Shown: piece by piece, positions 43,961 through 55,114 of the stretch | Layout of the letters: each line of letters opens with the position of its first letter | Position numbering within the stretch: position 1 is the first letter of the stretch | NCBI GenBank assembly: GCA_944739405.2 | Contig: OX123209.2 | Location: 7,695,217 to 7,759,216 of the forward strand | Reading direction: 5' to 3' | DNA from: Euclidia mi | Lineage: Eukaryota; Arthropoda; Insecta; Lepidoptera; Erebidae | Length of the DNA: 64,000 nucleotides | Position numbers and translations under genes: made by a program | The notes under the pieces: model-generated | What the model saw: the letters and a program-made list of their open reading frames with translations, nothing else | The model's database searches: none | Told to the model about the DNA's origin: nothing

Positions 43961-44714
43961 CAAATCAAGAGATAAAAAAAGTATGAATTGTCTCAAAATG
44001 AAAAGGACAAAGGTTAGTTATCAATGTAGCATGGAATCTTACATTTATCGAGTAATTAAAGTGTTAATTTTAATAAATCGCTCAAAATTGTACATAATGA
44101 TTAAAAAAATCGGTCTGGAGGTTGTTACATTTCTTTCCATTTTTTGAAAACGTTTACCTTAGTAATGTATATTTTATTCACACCATCAGAAAGTAGAGAT
44201 TTCAACGAACAAAACGCCGCACAATTTAAAAAAAAGCTGATATTTTGACGTGAGAATTTTCAATTGAAAATTAGGGTTTTATTTCGACATTAAGTCAAAA
44301 TAAGGCGTAAAAATAAATATTTTAAATTAAAAATATTAACAGTGTGTTTGGAACATAAAAAGCCAAACTTGGATCAAATTTCGTGTAAAAGAAAACACTA
44401 TGGTAAAAGTTAAAAATAAAAAACCAAAAACATAGTTATTTTAATTTATCACATAAATTATGACGTGTGAATAAAGTGTAAATACAAAAGTTGTAGATAT
44501 TTTTATTACCTACAACTTTGCCATTAAAGTTTTTCACGTAGGACTTGTAGTTTTGCTGGCAATCGAGATAAACTCTTTTTACCCTTAAAACACAACCACA
44601 TCCACTTCCCGACCTCAGATCGCCCGTAATGTATTTTTCCTTAAATTTCTCTATATTCTCTTTTTTTCCAATGGGTTTCATCCTACTATAATTTTCTATC
44701 GTTTCAAAAATTAT
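43961..44714. other. AT-rich stretch between hAT-2 and BEL-1
   Basis: No gene recognised. A small imperfect hairpin (AAAGTTGTAG and CTACAACTTT) lies at 44488-44520. The right end of hAT-2 is presumably lost here. Confidence 0.4.
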
Positions 44715-45695
44715 CTACCCTGGTCTATTAGTGGCAGATATAATTAAAATGTACAGGCGGGTTATGATTGCCCCAGAAGATGCTATGTATCAAAGAATTC
44801 TTCGGCGAGATCGTTTACACGATGAAATCAAAGATTACGAACTCGTGACATTGACATTTGGTACCGCCTCCGCACCGTATCAAGCGGTGTGAACTTTGCA
44901 TCAACTTGCTTATGACGAAGGTGATAAATACCCAGTTGCAGCAGAGAAGATATTAAATTGCTTCTATATAGACGATTTAATGACCGGCTGTAGCAGGACA
45001 AAGGAGGGGATAGACATTTACAAAGAGTTAACTACTTTATTTGAAAAAGGTGTTTTTTTTACTCTACAGAAATGGAATTGAAATAATAAGAAGTTATTAG
45101 AACAAATAAGATCACTGGAAGGATCAGAAGTACAAATAAAAGAAAACAAGGACCCAAAAATATAAAAAAATGGACAAAAAAATAGAGATCAAACTTAAGA
45201 CAAGAAGGAAGTAAAACTTAAGCTAGACATCATCAGCCTTTAGCCTTTGACAGTCCGCTGCTGGACTAGGCCTCTCCTTTAAAAGGAGGAATTGGCGTAC
45301 TATAACACGCTGGCCAAACGGGTTGGTATAGGGTTTGTATCAAGTTTTCCTCCTCTTACAGTGTTGTTCTCTGCAATATGCTCCCTCTGTCGGCTCTTAC
45401 GACACCCATGGGATGATATGAGGTGGTGACATTCCGTATTCTTCTCTTCCGTATTCTCGTAAAATAAAAATATTAGGACTTACCTGGAACCGCAGCGAAG
45501 AGTCGTTCCAGTACACAGTTAATCTCCCAGCATTCACAGCCAAACCTGTAACTAAAAGATCAATAATATCAGACATAGCCCGATTCGATTCGATCCATTA
45601 GGATGGTTGGCTCCTGTTGTTATTACGGCGAAAGTCTTAATACAAAGACTATGGTTAGCAGGCGTTGGTCGGGATCGTTTTTAAATAAGATATTT
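44715..45695 (+). pseudogene. BEL-1 reverse transcriptase fragment
   Basis: BEL/Pao RT: ADIIKMYRRVMIAPEDAMYQ, ELVTLTFGTASAPYQAV, FYIDDLMTGCSRTKEG (catalytic YIDD) and FFTLQKWN. After a repeat insertion (45232-45430) the frame resumes as KILGLTWNRSEESFQYTVNL and SIISDIARF, the Peptidase_A17-type region, ending near 45690. Stops and frame changes throughout. Gag and protease are missing. It is probably the internal part of the LTR element that split Harbinger, but that is inference. Confidence 0.78.
45232..45430. repeat. Dispersed repeat fragment in BEL-1
   Basis: CATCATCAGCCTTTAGCC, CAGTCCGCTGCTGGACTAGG, CCTCTCCTTTAAAAGGAGG and GGCTCTTACGACACCCATGG. I recall these as parts of a frequent lepidopteran LINE/SINE 3' region. 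It interrupts the BEL-1 coding sequence. Confidence 0.5.
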
Positions 45696-45870
45696 CGAAA
45701 ATATTTGACAACAACTGACTTTTTAGATCTATGTGTCCTGCTTATGTGTATGAAGCTTCATTAAAATCGGTTCATTCATTTCGCAAAATAAGGACTTGAA
45801 AGTTTGTATGAAAAGCCGAAAAGTGTAAACGCTCTTAAGCGCGTCATTAGTGATTCGACTTTGACATATG

Positions 45871-46063
45871 AGGAGATGAGAACACTATTGAGCTAAGTTG
45901 AAGCATGTTTAAATTCACGGCCGATGAGTGTTATTAATGTGATGGATCCAGGTGAACCGGTCCCGTTAACACCTGCACATTTCCTCATCGGAGTACCTTT
46001 GGTAAGTGTGCACGACGATAATTTCGTAACAAAAAGTATTACTAATAAGTAAAACCTTTGAAT
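45871..46063 (+). pseudogene. BEL-1 integrase, middle part
   Basis: VEACLNSRPMSVINVMDPGE, LTPAHFLIGVPLVSVHDDN. This is the end of a BEL/Pao integrase core. It stops at a 17-bp fold-back and the target site of BEL-2; its C-terminal continuation is at 60571-60860. Confidence 0.82.
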
Positions 46064-46101
46064 CAATTGCCAACGTGATAAATATATCACGTTGGCAATT
46101 G
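46064..46101. repeat. 17-bp fold-back at the BEL-2 target site
   Basis: Arms 46064-46080 and 46085-46101 pair perfectly around AATA. The right arm is genuine BEL-1 integrase coding sequence; the left is its inverse. Confidence 0.85.
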
Positions 46102-47255
46102 TGTTCGCGACAGACATTAAAACTATGACAGTGAATAGTGTATTCGAAACCGCGAGTGAAAATCGTTAAAATCAGTGTTATCTAATCGTGCGGTACACCG
46201 GGTTCGGTTCCCGGACGTGTCAAAACGTTACAAAATAGCTAAAATAGTGTAAATGGTTAGATTGCTAATATACAACAACTATGTAATACATGAACATTAG
46301 TCTTAAACTTGTGCTAACTGTAGGGACCTGAGATATCGAATCATAAATAGCGTTATCAGTAGTGACAGATAAGAGTTAATGCTTCATAAAACAGCTGTTT
46401 GTTTACATATTCGTATTATAGTTTTATAAGTGTTTTTTAGCTTCATATGGACTTGAAATCATGTCTAGATACCTTTTTATTGCTAGTTATTACCTTATAT
46501 AGTTAAAATAAGCATAATAACAAACCTTCGTATGTTTATCATAAAATTTGTTTACTTACGATAGTATTTACTTAAGAAATTCTGTAAATTTTTTATGCTT
46601 CAAAGTTATCATGTCATATGTTCGAATTGAATAAAGATATTTTCATGGTGTTTGTTTTAATAGATGCCCCATATAGTTGCACACAACGGCCTGCCAAAAT
46701 TATATATATATAAATTTAGTATACGATAGTTTTTCAATAGAAAATATAGTGGGCGGGCCCTTGTGTGGCAGCATTTTTTGGGAGTTTTTATGGAATAACT
46801 TAGTGACGCTAATAGTTAGGTTTAGGTATTGTATACCAATAGATAGAACTTAATGAGACCTATCTAACGATGTATAGAACATGTATGTATGCGTAATAGG
46901 ATCGAAACATACGTAACATTTGTACTGTTTTGTAAATAAAAATAAACGAAAGATTCCCTGTGCACGTGTTCGGTGCGATGGTCGTCGATAAGGTAAAGTT
47001 TCGAGGTACTTAAGCGACCATGTATTCGGCCAGTTGTTGCCGTCTCAACCACCATCTTGTAACCATCAAGCACCGCACACCTGAACAGCATCGCTCTCAA
47101 CGTATGAAGATGTTTCATTTCTGAAGCCCTTACACATCGAAGCCATACAGTCCACACACATAGAAGAACACGCATCGTCGTAGGCACACGTCAGCAGCAC
47201 ACTACCAGCGCACTGTAGCGGACTAGCAAAGGTTCGATTCCTGGCATCCGTTACA
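46102..47255 (+). repeat. BEL-2 5' LTR (1154 bp)
   Basis: Starts TGTTCGCGACAGACATT and ends GGCATCCGTTACA, preceded by the target duplication AATTG (46097-46101). By eye it differs from the 3' LTR by only one TA unit near 46700. It contains AATAAAGAT near 46630, AATAAAAATAAACG near 46937, and a tRNA T-arm-like hairpin at 46198-46214. Confidence 0.93.
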
Positions 47256-47376
47256 TTTGTTGGTCCTGTCGAAGCCGGATCACCTGTTGCTGCAGCGACC
47301 ATTTGTTGGTCCTATCGAAGCCGGATCGCCTGTTGCTGTCGCGACCATTTGTTGGTCGCTTCGAGCCGGATTGAAG
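47256..47376 (+). repeat. 46-bp tandem repeat at the BEL-2 primer region
   Basis: Units start at 47256, 47302 and 47348 (2.6 copies), each beginning TTTGTTGGTC. The first unit is directly after the LTR, where the primer binding site should be (TTGGTCCTGTCGAAGCCGG); its tRNA was not identified. Confidence 0.8.
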
Positions 47377-47377
47377 A

Positions 47378-50300
47378 ATGCCTACGACGCGTTCAAGAGG
47401 TCGTGCTCCCGAGGTCGCCGGGGGAGCGGCCGGCGCCGGGCCTAGTTCCAGTACCCCTGCCCGCGCCGCCGCTGCCCGCAACCCAGCCGCCGCGGTCGTC
47501 CGTCACGACGGGCCACCGCGATCGCCGTCGACAACAGTCGGGAGCGACGCGCCGCCGCCGGCCCCCCCCGGCCCCGCGGGGAGGGACGAACGAAACATCA
47601 CTCAAGATGCAAGGGAGCGAGCAGAGGTGCAGTCGAAAAATGAAGATGGCAAGGAAAGGACGTTGCAACCATCCGATAGATCGAGCGTTTGTACAGCGCA
47701 ACATAGCATAGTAGAAAATAGAGATAGAAAGAAGCCAACGAGGGAACGCGACCAACGCTCAGCAGCTACGGGACGCTCCAATAGAAATGTGATGTTGGCT
47801 CGAGAAGAAGTTTTGAAGATAAAACTACAGTTAGCACAGTTAGCACTACAGAAGGCTGAAGAGGAGGCGGACTCCGATGACTACGACGAGGATGGACAGT
47901 CAAAGCAAGATTACATACGTTCGTGGTTGGAAGAGGCTCCGGAACCCCAGCCCGGCCCTGAAGATATAGATGTAGTGGTATCGGCGCCCACTAAGAAGAG
48001 GGACGTCGACGGGGCACAGAAGATAGATATAGAAGATGGACCGCCCTCACAGAAGATGGACGTTCATCAACAGGGAGGGGATTCGCTGAAGCCGTTCATC
48101 ACGGATCTCACCTCCGCGATCGCCGCGCTCGCCGACAGGAAGCCACCGGACACATCGATAGTTGCACCACACCCCGCGGTTTCGAAAGTCATCATGACGC
48201 TACCGACGTTCGGCGGCGCGCACACCGAGTGGCTGTCGTTCAAGGCGATATACGACACCACCAAAAATTTCTTCAACGACGTGGAGAATACAGCGAGACT
48301 GAGAAGAAGTCTCAAGGGAAGAGCGTTAGAAACAGTTAGCTCTGAACTGATTGGGCATGCGCGACCAGATGAGATTATGAAGGAGTTGGAGCTGCAGTTC
48401 GGACGACCAGACTCGATCGCACAGGCAGAGACGGACAAGCTGAGGACCCTGCCACGCTGTAGCGAAGCACCCAAGGACATATGCGCGTTCGCGAGCAAGA
48501 TTAGAAGCGGCGTCGTCACACTTCGTGCGTTGAAAAAGGAACACTACCTCATCAATGCGGAGCTAGTGCGCGTGTTGACCGAGAAGCTACCGAACTCGCT
48601 ACGTGTGCAGTGGTACAAGACGTATACCGAGAAGTGCCAGTCGAAGCCGGACCTCAGCCGATTCAGTGACTTCGTGACAGAGTACGCGCGTTACTGTAGC
48701 GCGTTCGCGCCGGCTGAGAACATCACCGATGGGCCGCCAAGCAGACGCACCGTGCAGAGGACGTACACGGCGACGGCGACGGAGAAGCGAACGCATACGG
48801 ACACGTCTAACGCGAAGTGCAGGATATGTGAACGCGAAGGACACTACTCGTCGGCCTGCAGCACGTTTCGTAACGCCAACGCAGAGAAGAGATGGCAGCT
48901 AGCTAAGCAGCATGGATTGTGTTTTCGCTGCTTACCCATACGCCGAATAGAACACTCGTGCAAGCCCAAGAAGTGCGGTGTAGAGGGATGCCGCGCTACA
49001 CACAACCAGTTGCTTCACTACGATAGAGGAGCCCATAGGACCGAAGACGTGAACATAGAAAAGCAAGAAACGGTCGCCAGTTCGTGCATACGTGCAAAGG
49101 CTCAAGCATACTTAAAGATAGTGCCCGTGCAGATAGTCGGACCGGCGGGAGAGGCGTCTACGTTCGCCCTACTCGACGACGGAAGCACCGTATCGCTCAT
49201 AGACGAAGACATAGCCAAGGAAGTCGGCGCGGAAGGGAACCTGGACCCGTTTACGATCCGTGCCATAGGCGATACGTCGATCGACATGCCAACGTCGCGA
49301 CGCGTAGACATACAAATACGAGGAGTCGGCGCCGACAGCAAACAAGTGCCTTTGCGTGCACGCACCGTAGCCAGCCTACACCTGTCGCCGCAGAAGATCG
49401 CCGAAGAGGACCTGATAGACTGCAAACACCTCGAAGGCATCAAGAAGAAGCTGGTGTATGACATAGGCGTGCCAAAGGTGCTAATAGGTCAAGACAACTG
49501 GCACCTGCTCATAGCGAACGCAGTACGAAGAGGACCCAACGATCAACCGGTGGCGTCGCTTACATCGCTGGGATGGGTGCTGCACGGCGCGCGCTCACGC
49601 ACCTTGGGAAACACCGTACACTTCGTCAACGGTCTCTCCGCTATAGATGAAAACATAGAAGCGCAACTGAAAGAATATTTCGCACTGGAATCGCTCATAG
49701 TGAACCCACGTCGACCGAACTCGGACCCCGAGAAGCGGGCTACAGATATGTTAGAAAAACATACGAAACAATTAGAAGATAGACATATAGAAACGGCTCT
49801 TCTGTGGAAACAAGAAGACATCGTCATGCCAGATAGTTACGAGAACGCGGCAAGGAGGCTCGCACACATAGAGAAAAAATTAGATAGAAACATAGAGTTG
49901 AAAACAAGATATACAGAACAGATGAACTCGCTGATAGAAAAGGGATACGCAGAAGAAGCTCCCATGAATAGTACGCCAGGGAAGACTTGGTACTTGCCTC
50001 ACTTCGATGTACACAACCCCATGAAGCCTGAGAAGATTCGTATAGTTCACGACGCCGCCGCGAAGACCAGAGGTATGTCACTCAACGATTACCTGCTCAC
50101 GGGACCGGACTTGCTACAATCGTTGCCGGGGGTGTTGATGAGGTTCCGTCGACACCGCGTTGCCGTCTCAGCTGATATAACAGAGATGTTTATGCAGGTG
50201 AGAGTACGCCCAGAAGACCGAGACGCGCTGCGCTACCTGTGGAGAGGTGACCGGCGGGAGGGACCGCCCCAGGAATACCGTATGAAGTCCATTATCTTCG

Positions 50301-51105
50301 GCGCGGCAAGCTCACCGTGTACAGCTATATTCGCGAAGAATTGGAACGCTCGCAAGCACGCAGAAGAGTACCCGGAAGCAGCAGAAGCCATCATAGATAA
50401 CCATTACATGGATGACTATCTGGACAGCTTCAGGAACGAACAGGAAGCGACGAGTATAGCGTCACGGGTGCGAGACATACACAGACAAGCGCACTTTCAC
50501 CTCACGAAATGGGTGTCGAACTCTAGAAACGTCATCGAAGCAATAGAACCAAGTCAACATCGCCAGGAGACTGTCGGCCTCGCCAGCAAGGGGCAAGAAG
50601 AGAAAATTCTCGGCTTGATGTGGAAAACGAGCGCGGACGAGCTGAGCTTCAACCTTACACTCGCACGGCTTCCAGACGGACTCATCGGCACCGAAGCGCC
50701 TACGAAACGGGAAGCGTTGAAAATAGTTATGTCACTATACGACCCACTCGGCCTCGCATCGCCCGTGACTGTTCGAGCCAAACAGATACTACAGGAAGCC
50801 TGGCGACTCGGTACAAATTGGGACGAGAAGTTTGACGAAAGCCTCAGAGTGCAATGGGCATCGTGGATACAGCATTTAGAACAGTTGAAGTCGATACGCA
50901 TCCCGCGGTGTTACCCCGGGTACAGTGACGCCTGTACACTCCAAGTACATGTCTTTACGGACGCCAGTGAAGTGGCCTATGCAACAGCGGTGTACTGGCG
51001 AGCGACTACACCAGATGGGCGTGTGCACGTGACGCTCGTTATGGCGAAGGCGAGAGTGGCACCGCTTAAGGTGGTGTCAATCCCGAGACTCGAACTGCAA
51101 GCCGC
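47378..51105 (+). CDS. BEL-2 Gag-Pol, first part
   Basis: Long open frame, start ATG 47378 (MPTTRSRGRAPE). In order: a disordered, proline/arginine-rich region; charged helix; Gag core LPTFGGAHTEWLSFKAIYDT (about residues 270-290); zinc knuckles CRICEREGHYSSAC and CFRCLPIRRIEHSC (480-530); protease FALLDDGSTVSLIDEDIAKE (about 595); RT with NDYLLTGPDLLQSLPG and DNHYMDDYLDSF (about 1010); Peptidase_A17-like GLMWKTS and MSLYDPLGLASPVTVRAK; start of RNase H, VHVFTDASEVAYATAVYW. The frame is intact to RLELQAA, where gypsy-2 inserted; the last ten codons to 51136 belong to that LTR. GC-rich compared with its neighbours. Confidence 0.92.
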
Positions 51106-51247
51106 TGAAGTGTGCGGGGTACGGGCAGAGAAATAATGTAAAACGTGTGTACGATATGAATCGTTTATTACGACTAAAAAACACGACTGTCCATCATTTA
51201 CTTAATACTAACTTATGCTATCTTACTCTAATATATACTACACTACA
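51106..51247 (-). repeat. Gypsy-2 LTR, left (its 3' LTR)
   Basis: 142 bp, TGAAGTGTGCGGGG to TACACTACA on plus, apparently identical to 57241-57382. The flanking CCGC at 51102-51105 and 57383-57386 is the target duplication; removing the element restores the BEL-2 frame. Confidence 0.92.
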
Positions 51248-51502
51248 CCACAGGGGTACAAGAGAAAAAAAAAATGACAAAGTAAATTTTTTTTTTTATA
51301 GAAATTAAACACCTCAACTACATCTAAATATTATATCTAGTAAACAATACGCAATGTTTCGTATTAAAAATATGTAATTAAACAATTTTCTCAATGTTAA
51401 CAGAAGGTCATCGAACAACAGTATTACCTATTGTCTAAACAATTTTGTCCGATTTTTATGTACAATATCAATTTTATTGTTTTTAATAATTTTCACATTA
51501 GG
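51248..51502 (-). other. Gypsy-2 3' non-coding region
   Basis: AT-rich, with A10 and T11 runs. I see no clear polypurine tract next to the LTR on the minus strand. Confidence 0.5.
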
Positions 51503-54500
51503 TTACTGATCTTCAATAACAATATATGGTCCATTATATAATTTATCTAATTTATTTGCAGTTTCATTTTTTAACAGTATTAAATCACCTTCTTGATACG
51601 ATATTTGATTTATGTTTTTATCATACATAGTTTTTCGTAATTGCTTACATTTTATTAGATTATTTCGTGCGTCTCTTTGCGCTACTTGCAAACGATATTT
51701 TAATTCTAGACTATAATTATCTGGATTATATAAAGGTTCTACACTACTACTTATTCTACTCGGAATGTTACAAGGTTTTCCAAATACTAGTTCATATGGC
51801 GCATATTTTGTTGAACAATGCACAGTATTATTAAAAGAAAAACACCAGAAAGGCAACCAGTGGCTCCAAGTTTCAAGGTTATTATCACACTGTATTCTTA
51901 AAAATGAACCCAAATGTTTATGTGTATTTTCAAGTGATCCTATTGACTCATGGTGGTATGCAGTGGAGCTTAATTTTTCTATTCCTAAAAGGTTACAAAC
52001 TTCCGTCATAGTAGATGACATAAATTCGGTACCTTTGTCAGTGGCTATTAATTTTGGTATTCCGAACCTTAAAATAAAATTAACTACAAAAGCTTTAGCG
52101 ACAGTTGTCGTTTCTTTATTTGGAAGAGGATAAGCCTCAACGAACTTACTCAATTCACATTGCAATGTGAGAATATAACAATTATTATCTATATCTTTAT
52201 TTAAAGGACCAACTAAATCTAAAAATATTTTTTCAAAAGCATAGGAAGCCGTGGTTGTTATTACCATGGGCTCCCTAGTTATTCGCGAATATTTCGCTTT
52301 TTGACATAGTTCACATTTTCTTATAAAGTCTTTGACGTCGTTCTCCATTTCTGGCCAGTAGTATTTCCTTTTTATATTATTGACCATTCTGCGCACACCA
52401 GCGTGACCACTAGTAGGCAGTAAGTGATAATCATTTATAATAAATCTTTTCTCTTGGTCATCATTGATTCTTTCAACACCTCGTAAAATACAAATGCGTG
52501 GACCGGTCCACAAGTCTTTACTCTTGATTTCTTTTATTAATTCCCCTATAAATAACGCGTTATCGTTTCTTTTTATTATACATATTTTGTCGACATTAAT
52601 AGTTTTACATAATTCACTTAATTTTGTCACAAAAACGTCTCGCGTGTATTGTGCCCTAAAATCAAGATTAACGTATAATATTTTCTTATTTTGCGAAAAT
52701 GCAAAACACTCGGTTTCTACATCTATACGCTTCTGCTGCCTTATTCTACTAATTTCTTTTCCTTCAGTCAAAATTAATTCTAGCGCGCCACTCGGTATCC
52801 TCAACAATTCCACGACTCTCGGTTGATCAGGCCGATTGTCTGTGTCATTACTGGTGATACAAGTGTCACTACTACTTCCTTTATCTTCTAGTATCCGTTT
52901 TTGTGCTCTAGTCATTACATTTAATATATTTTCATTAATACATTTTAATTCCTCTGAGTCTATTGTAATTCTGGAAAAAGCGTCAGCTGCGCAATTTTCT
53001 TTTCCTTTAATGTAAACAAGTTTGAAGTTATACTCTTCTAATGTCAATCTAAACTTTAGTAATCTACTTGATGGATCTTTCATCCCAAACAAATATAGTA
53101 ACGGTTTGTGGTCTGTCATGATAGTAATTTTTTTACCAAAAAGATAAGGCCTAAAATACTTCACACTCCAAACAATTGCAACTAATTCCTTTTGTATAGT
53201 CGGGTAATTCCTTTCCGATTTATTTAAAGGTCTACTTGCATAAGCTATTGGTAATAAATTTTTGTTACAAAGAACTGCTCCGACAGCAATGCCAGAAGCA
53301 TCCGTCTGTAAAATAAATTCATTTTCGTTTGAAAAATCAGGATATTGTAATACTGGGGGTGATATTAAAGCTGTTTTCAAAGTTTGAAATGAATTTTCAC
53401 ATTGATCTGACCAAACAAACGGAACATTTTTTCGGCAAAGGTTGTTTAAAGGCATAGCTATTTCTGCAAACTTGTTTATAAATTTTCTGTAGTAGTTACA
53501 AAATGCAACAAAACGTTTCACTTCATCCGTGTTTAATGGAGTTGGGTAATTTTCAATACTTTGAGTTTTAGTTTTATCTGGCAATATGCCTTCTGCAGAT
53601 ATTGTATGACCTAAATATAGTAGTTCCTTTTTCAAAAAATTGCATTTGTTTGGATTTAACTTTAGATTAACTTTTCTAAGTCTTTCAAAAACATCTATTA
53701 GGTTTCTATTATGGTTGTCTAAATTTCGTCCCATAATTACAAGGTCATCAAGGTATATAAAACACTTTTCATACGTTGGTCCTGACATTGCGATAGTCAT
53801 TAATCTCGAAAAAGAACTAGGGCTAGTTTTAAGACCCATTGGCATTCTTTTCATCTGATATTGTCCAGTATTAGTTGTAAAAGCAGTGAGCTTCCTAGAT
53901 TCGGGGTTTAAATTTGCTTGATAATAAGATTGATTGAGGTCTAAATGAGTAAAATAGATGGCACCGGATAAAGATTCTAAAATGTCAGTTATGTTTGGTA
54001 AGGGAAATTTATCATCTTGTATTACTTCATTCAATTTTCGGTAATCTACTACTAACCTCCATTTTTTGTCACCGTTATCAGATTTTTTCGGTACTAGTAA
54101 AATGGGGCTAGACCACTCACTTTGAGCCTCTTCTATTATATCGTCCTGTAACATTTGCTTAACTTGCCTATCTATTTCGGGTTTTTGACTATTTGGGAGT
54201 CTGTATGGTTTTGTGTAAATGGGGCTAGCATTAGGTTTTAAATAAATATTATGTTCATATATTTTAGTGGTCGAAAGCCTATCACCTGGTAAGTAGAATA
54301 TATCATTATACTTAGAGCATATTGCTTCTATCGTTTTACGTTCTGAGTGATGTAAGTGGTCCAACTTTAATAACGATAACAAAATGTTAGCTCGTTCTGC
54401 ACTCGATTTTACCTTATCAAACTGACATATTTGGTATTCATTTAATAAATGTAACTCAGGTTGAAAAGTAGGTATACTTATTGATTTATCGCTGGTATTT

Positions 54501-55114
54501 AGTATTTTAATCGGTATAACATTATTAACAGGTTTCACTATTAAAGCTCCTAAAAATAAATCATCTTCTAACTGTTTTGGCAATATTACGCAATCATCCT
54601 TTATTTCAGTATCTGTTAACTTTATATAATGTATAGATTCGCTTCTTCCGGGAATACTTAAATAATTATGAGATATATTAGGCGATGCGTAAAGTGGTAA
54701 CATACATTCATATCCATTACGTAAAATTAATGTATCATTTTCCAAATTAATACGTGAATTAAAATTAGACAAAAAGTCTAGTCCGAGAATACCATCCGAT
54801 TTACAAGGCAAATTATCGAACAAATAAAATTTATGATTAAAATAGCTACCATTTTTCGCACATAAGGTGAGAAAAACATACCCTTCTGAATAAGCTTTAC
54901 CACCTATACCATTTATTACAATATTATCTTTATACAATTTAATTTGTCCCAATAACACCTTTTTAGTAATGGCAGAAATGGACGCACCCGTGTCTAGTAA
55001 CCATGAACACTCCGCTCCATTTATATCAAAATGTACGTACCTAACATTTTTATTACATACTAAAATATTATAACTCTTAAGACCGAAAAAACTGTGTTTC
55101 GTTGACTGATTTTT
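51503..55114 (-). CDS. Gypsy-2 Pol: protease, RT, RNase H, integrase
   Basis: Intact frame. The first Met is at 54958, but the protease active site LLDTGASISAI lies upstream in the same open frame, which overlaps the end of gag, so Pol must be made by frameshifting (+1, at a T6 run near 55090). RT: WSSPILLVPKKS, WRLVVDYRKLN, THLDLNQSYYQA, FIYLDDLVIM. RNase H: FILQTDASGIAVGAVL, IMTDHKPLLYLF, CAADAFSRI. Integrase: zinc finger with HAGVRRM and CELCQKAKYSR, then FLDLVGPL, ATDKGTEFMSS and SIGSLENTHKHLGS. It ends YNGPYIVIEDQ. No env follows. Similar to 412/mdg1-type gypsy elements; clade not firm. Confidence 0.92.
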   Translation of the reverse strand, partial: KNQSTKHSFFGLKSYNILVCNKNVRYVHFDINGAECSWLLDTGASISAITKKVLLGQIKLYKDNIVINGIGGKAYSEGYVFLTLCAKNGSYFNHKFYLFDNLPCKSDGILGLDFLSNFNSRINLENDTLILRNGYECMLPLYASPNISHNYLSIPGRSESIHYIKLTDTEIKDDCVILPKQLEDDLFLGALIVKPVNNVIPIKILNTSDKSISIPTFQPELHLLNEYQICQFDKVKSSAERANILLSLLKLDHLHHSERKTIEAICSKYNDIFYLPGDRLSTTKIYEHNIYLKPNASPIYTKPYRLPNSQKPEIDRQVKQMLQDDIIEEAQSEWSSPILLVPKKSDNGDKKWRLVVDYRKLNEVIQDDKFPLPNITDILESLSGAIYFTHLDLNQSYYQANLNPESRKLTAFTTNTGQYQMKRMPMGLKTSPSSFSRLMTIAMSGPTYEKCFIYLDDLVIMGRNLDNHNRNLIDVFERLRKVNLKLNPNKCNFLKKELLYLGHTISAEGILPDKTKTQSIENYPTPLNTDEVKRFVAFCNYYRKFINKFAEIAMPLNNLCRKNVPFVWSDQCENSFQTLKTALISPPVLQYPDFSNENEFILQTDASGIAVGAVLCNKNLLPIAYASRPLNKSERNYPTIQKELVAIVWSVKYFRPYLFGKKITIMTDHKPLLYLFGMKDPSSRLLKFRLTLEEYNFKLVYIKGKENCAADAFSRITIDSEELKCINENILNVMTRAQKRILEDKGSSSDTCITSNDTDNRPDQPRVVELLRIPSGALELILTEGKEISRIRQQKRIDVETECFAFSQNKKILYVNLDFRAQYTRDVFVTKLSELCKTINVDKICIIKRNDNALFIGELIKEIKSKDLWTGPRICILRGVERINDDQEKRFIINDYHLLPTSGHAGVRRMVNNIKRKYYWPEMENDVKDFIRKCELCQKAKYSRITREPMVITTTASYAFEKIFLDLVGPLNKDIDNNCYILTLQCELSKFVEAYPLPNKETTTVAKAFVVNFILRFGIPKLIATDKGTEFMSSTMTEVCNLLGIEKLSSTAYHHESIGSLENTHKHLGSFLRIQCDNNLETWSHWLPFWCFSFNNTVHCSTKYAPYELVFGKPCNIPSRISSSVEPLYNPDNYSLELKYRLQVAQRDARNNLIKCKQLRKTMYDKNINQISYQEGDLILLKNETANKLDKLYNGPYIVIEDQ

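Noticed and set aside
46864..47187. 107-residue frame repeated identically at 60179-60502
   Set aside because: It is present twice only because it lies in both BEL-2 LTRs; antisense to the element, no domain or motif, so not a gene.
47251..47755. Antisense open frames over the GC-rich start of BEL-2
   Set aside because: Low-complexity Arg/Gly/Ala/Pro sequence caused by GC-rich sense coding; shadows of gag.
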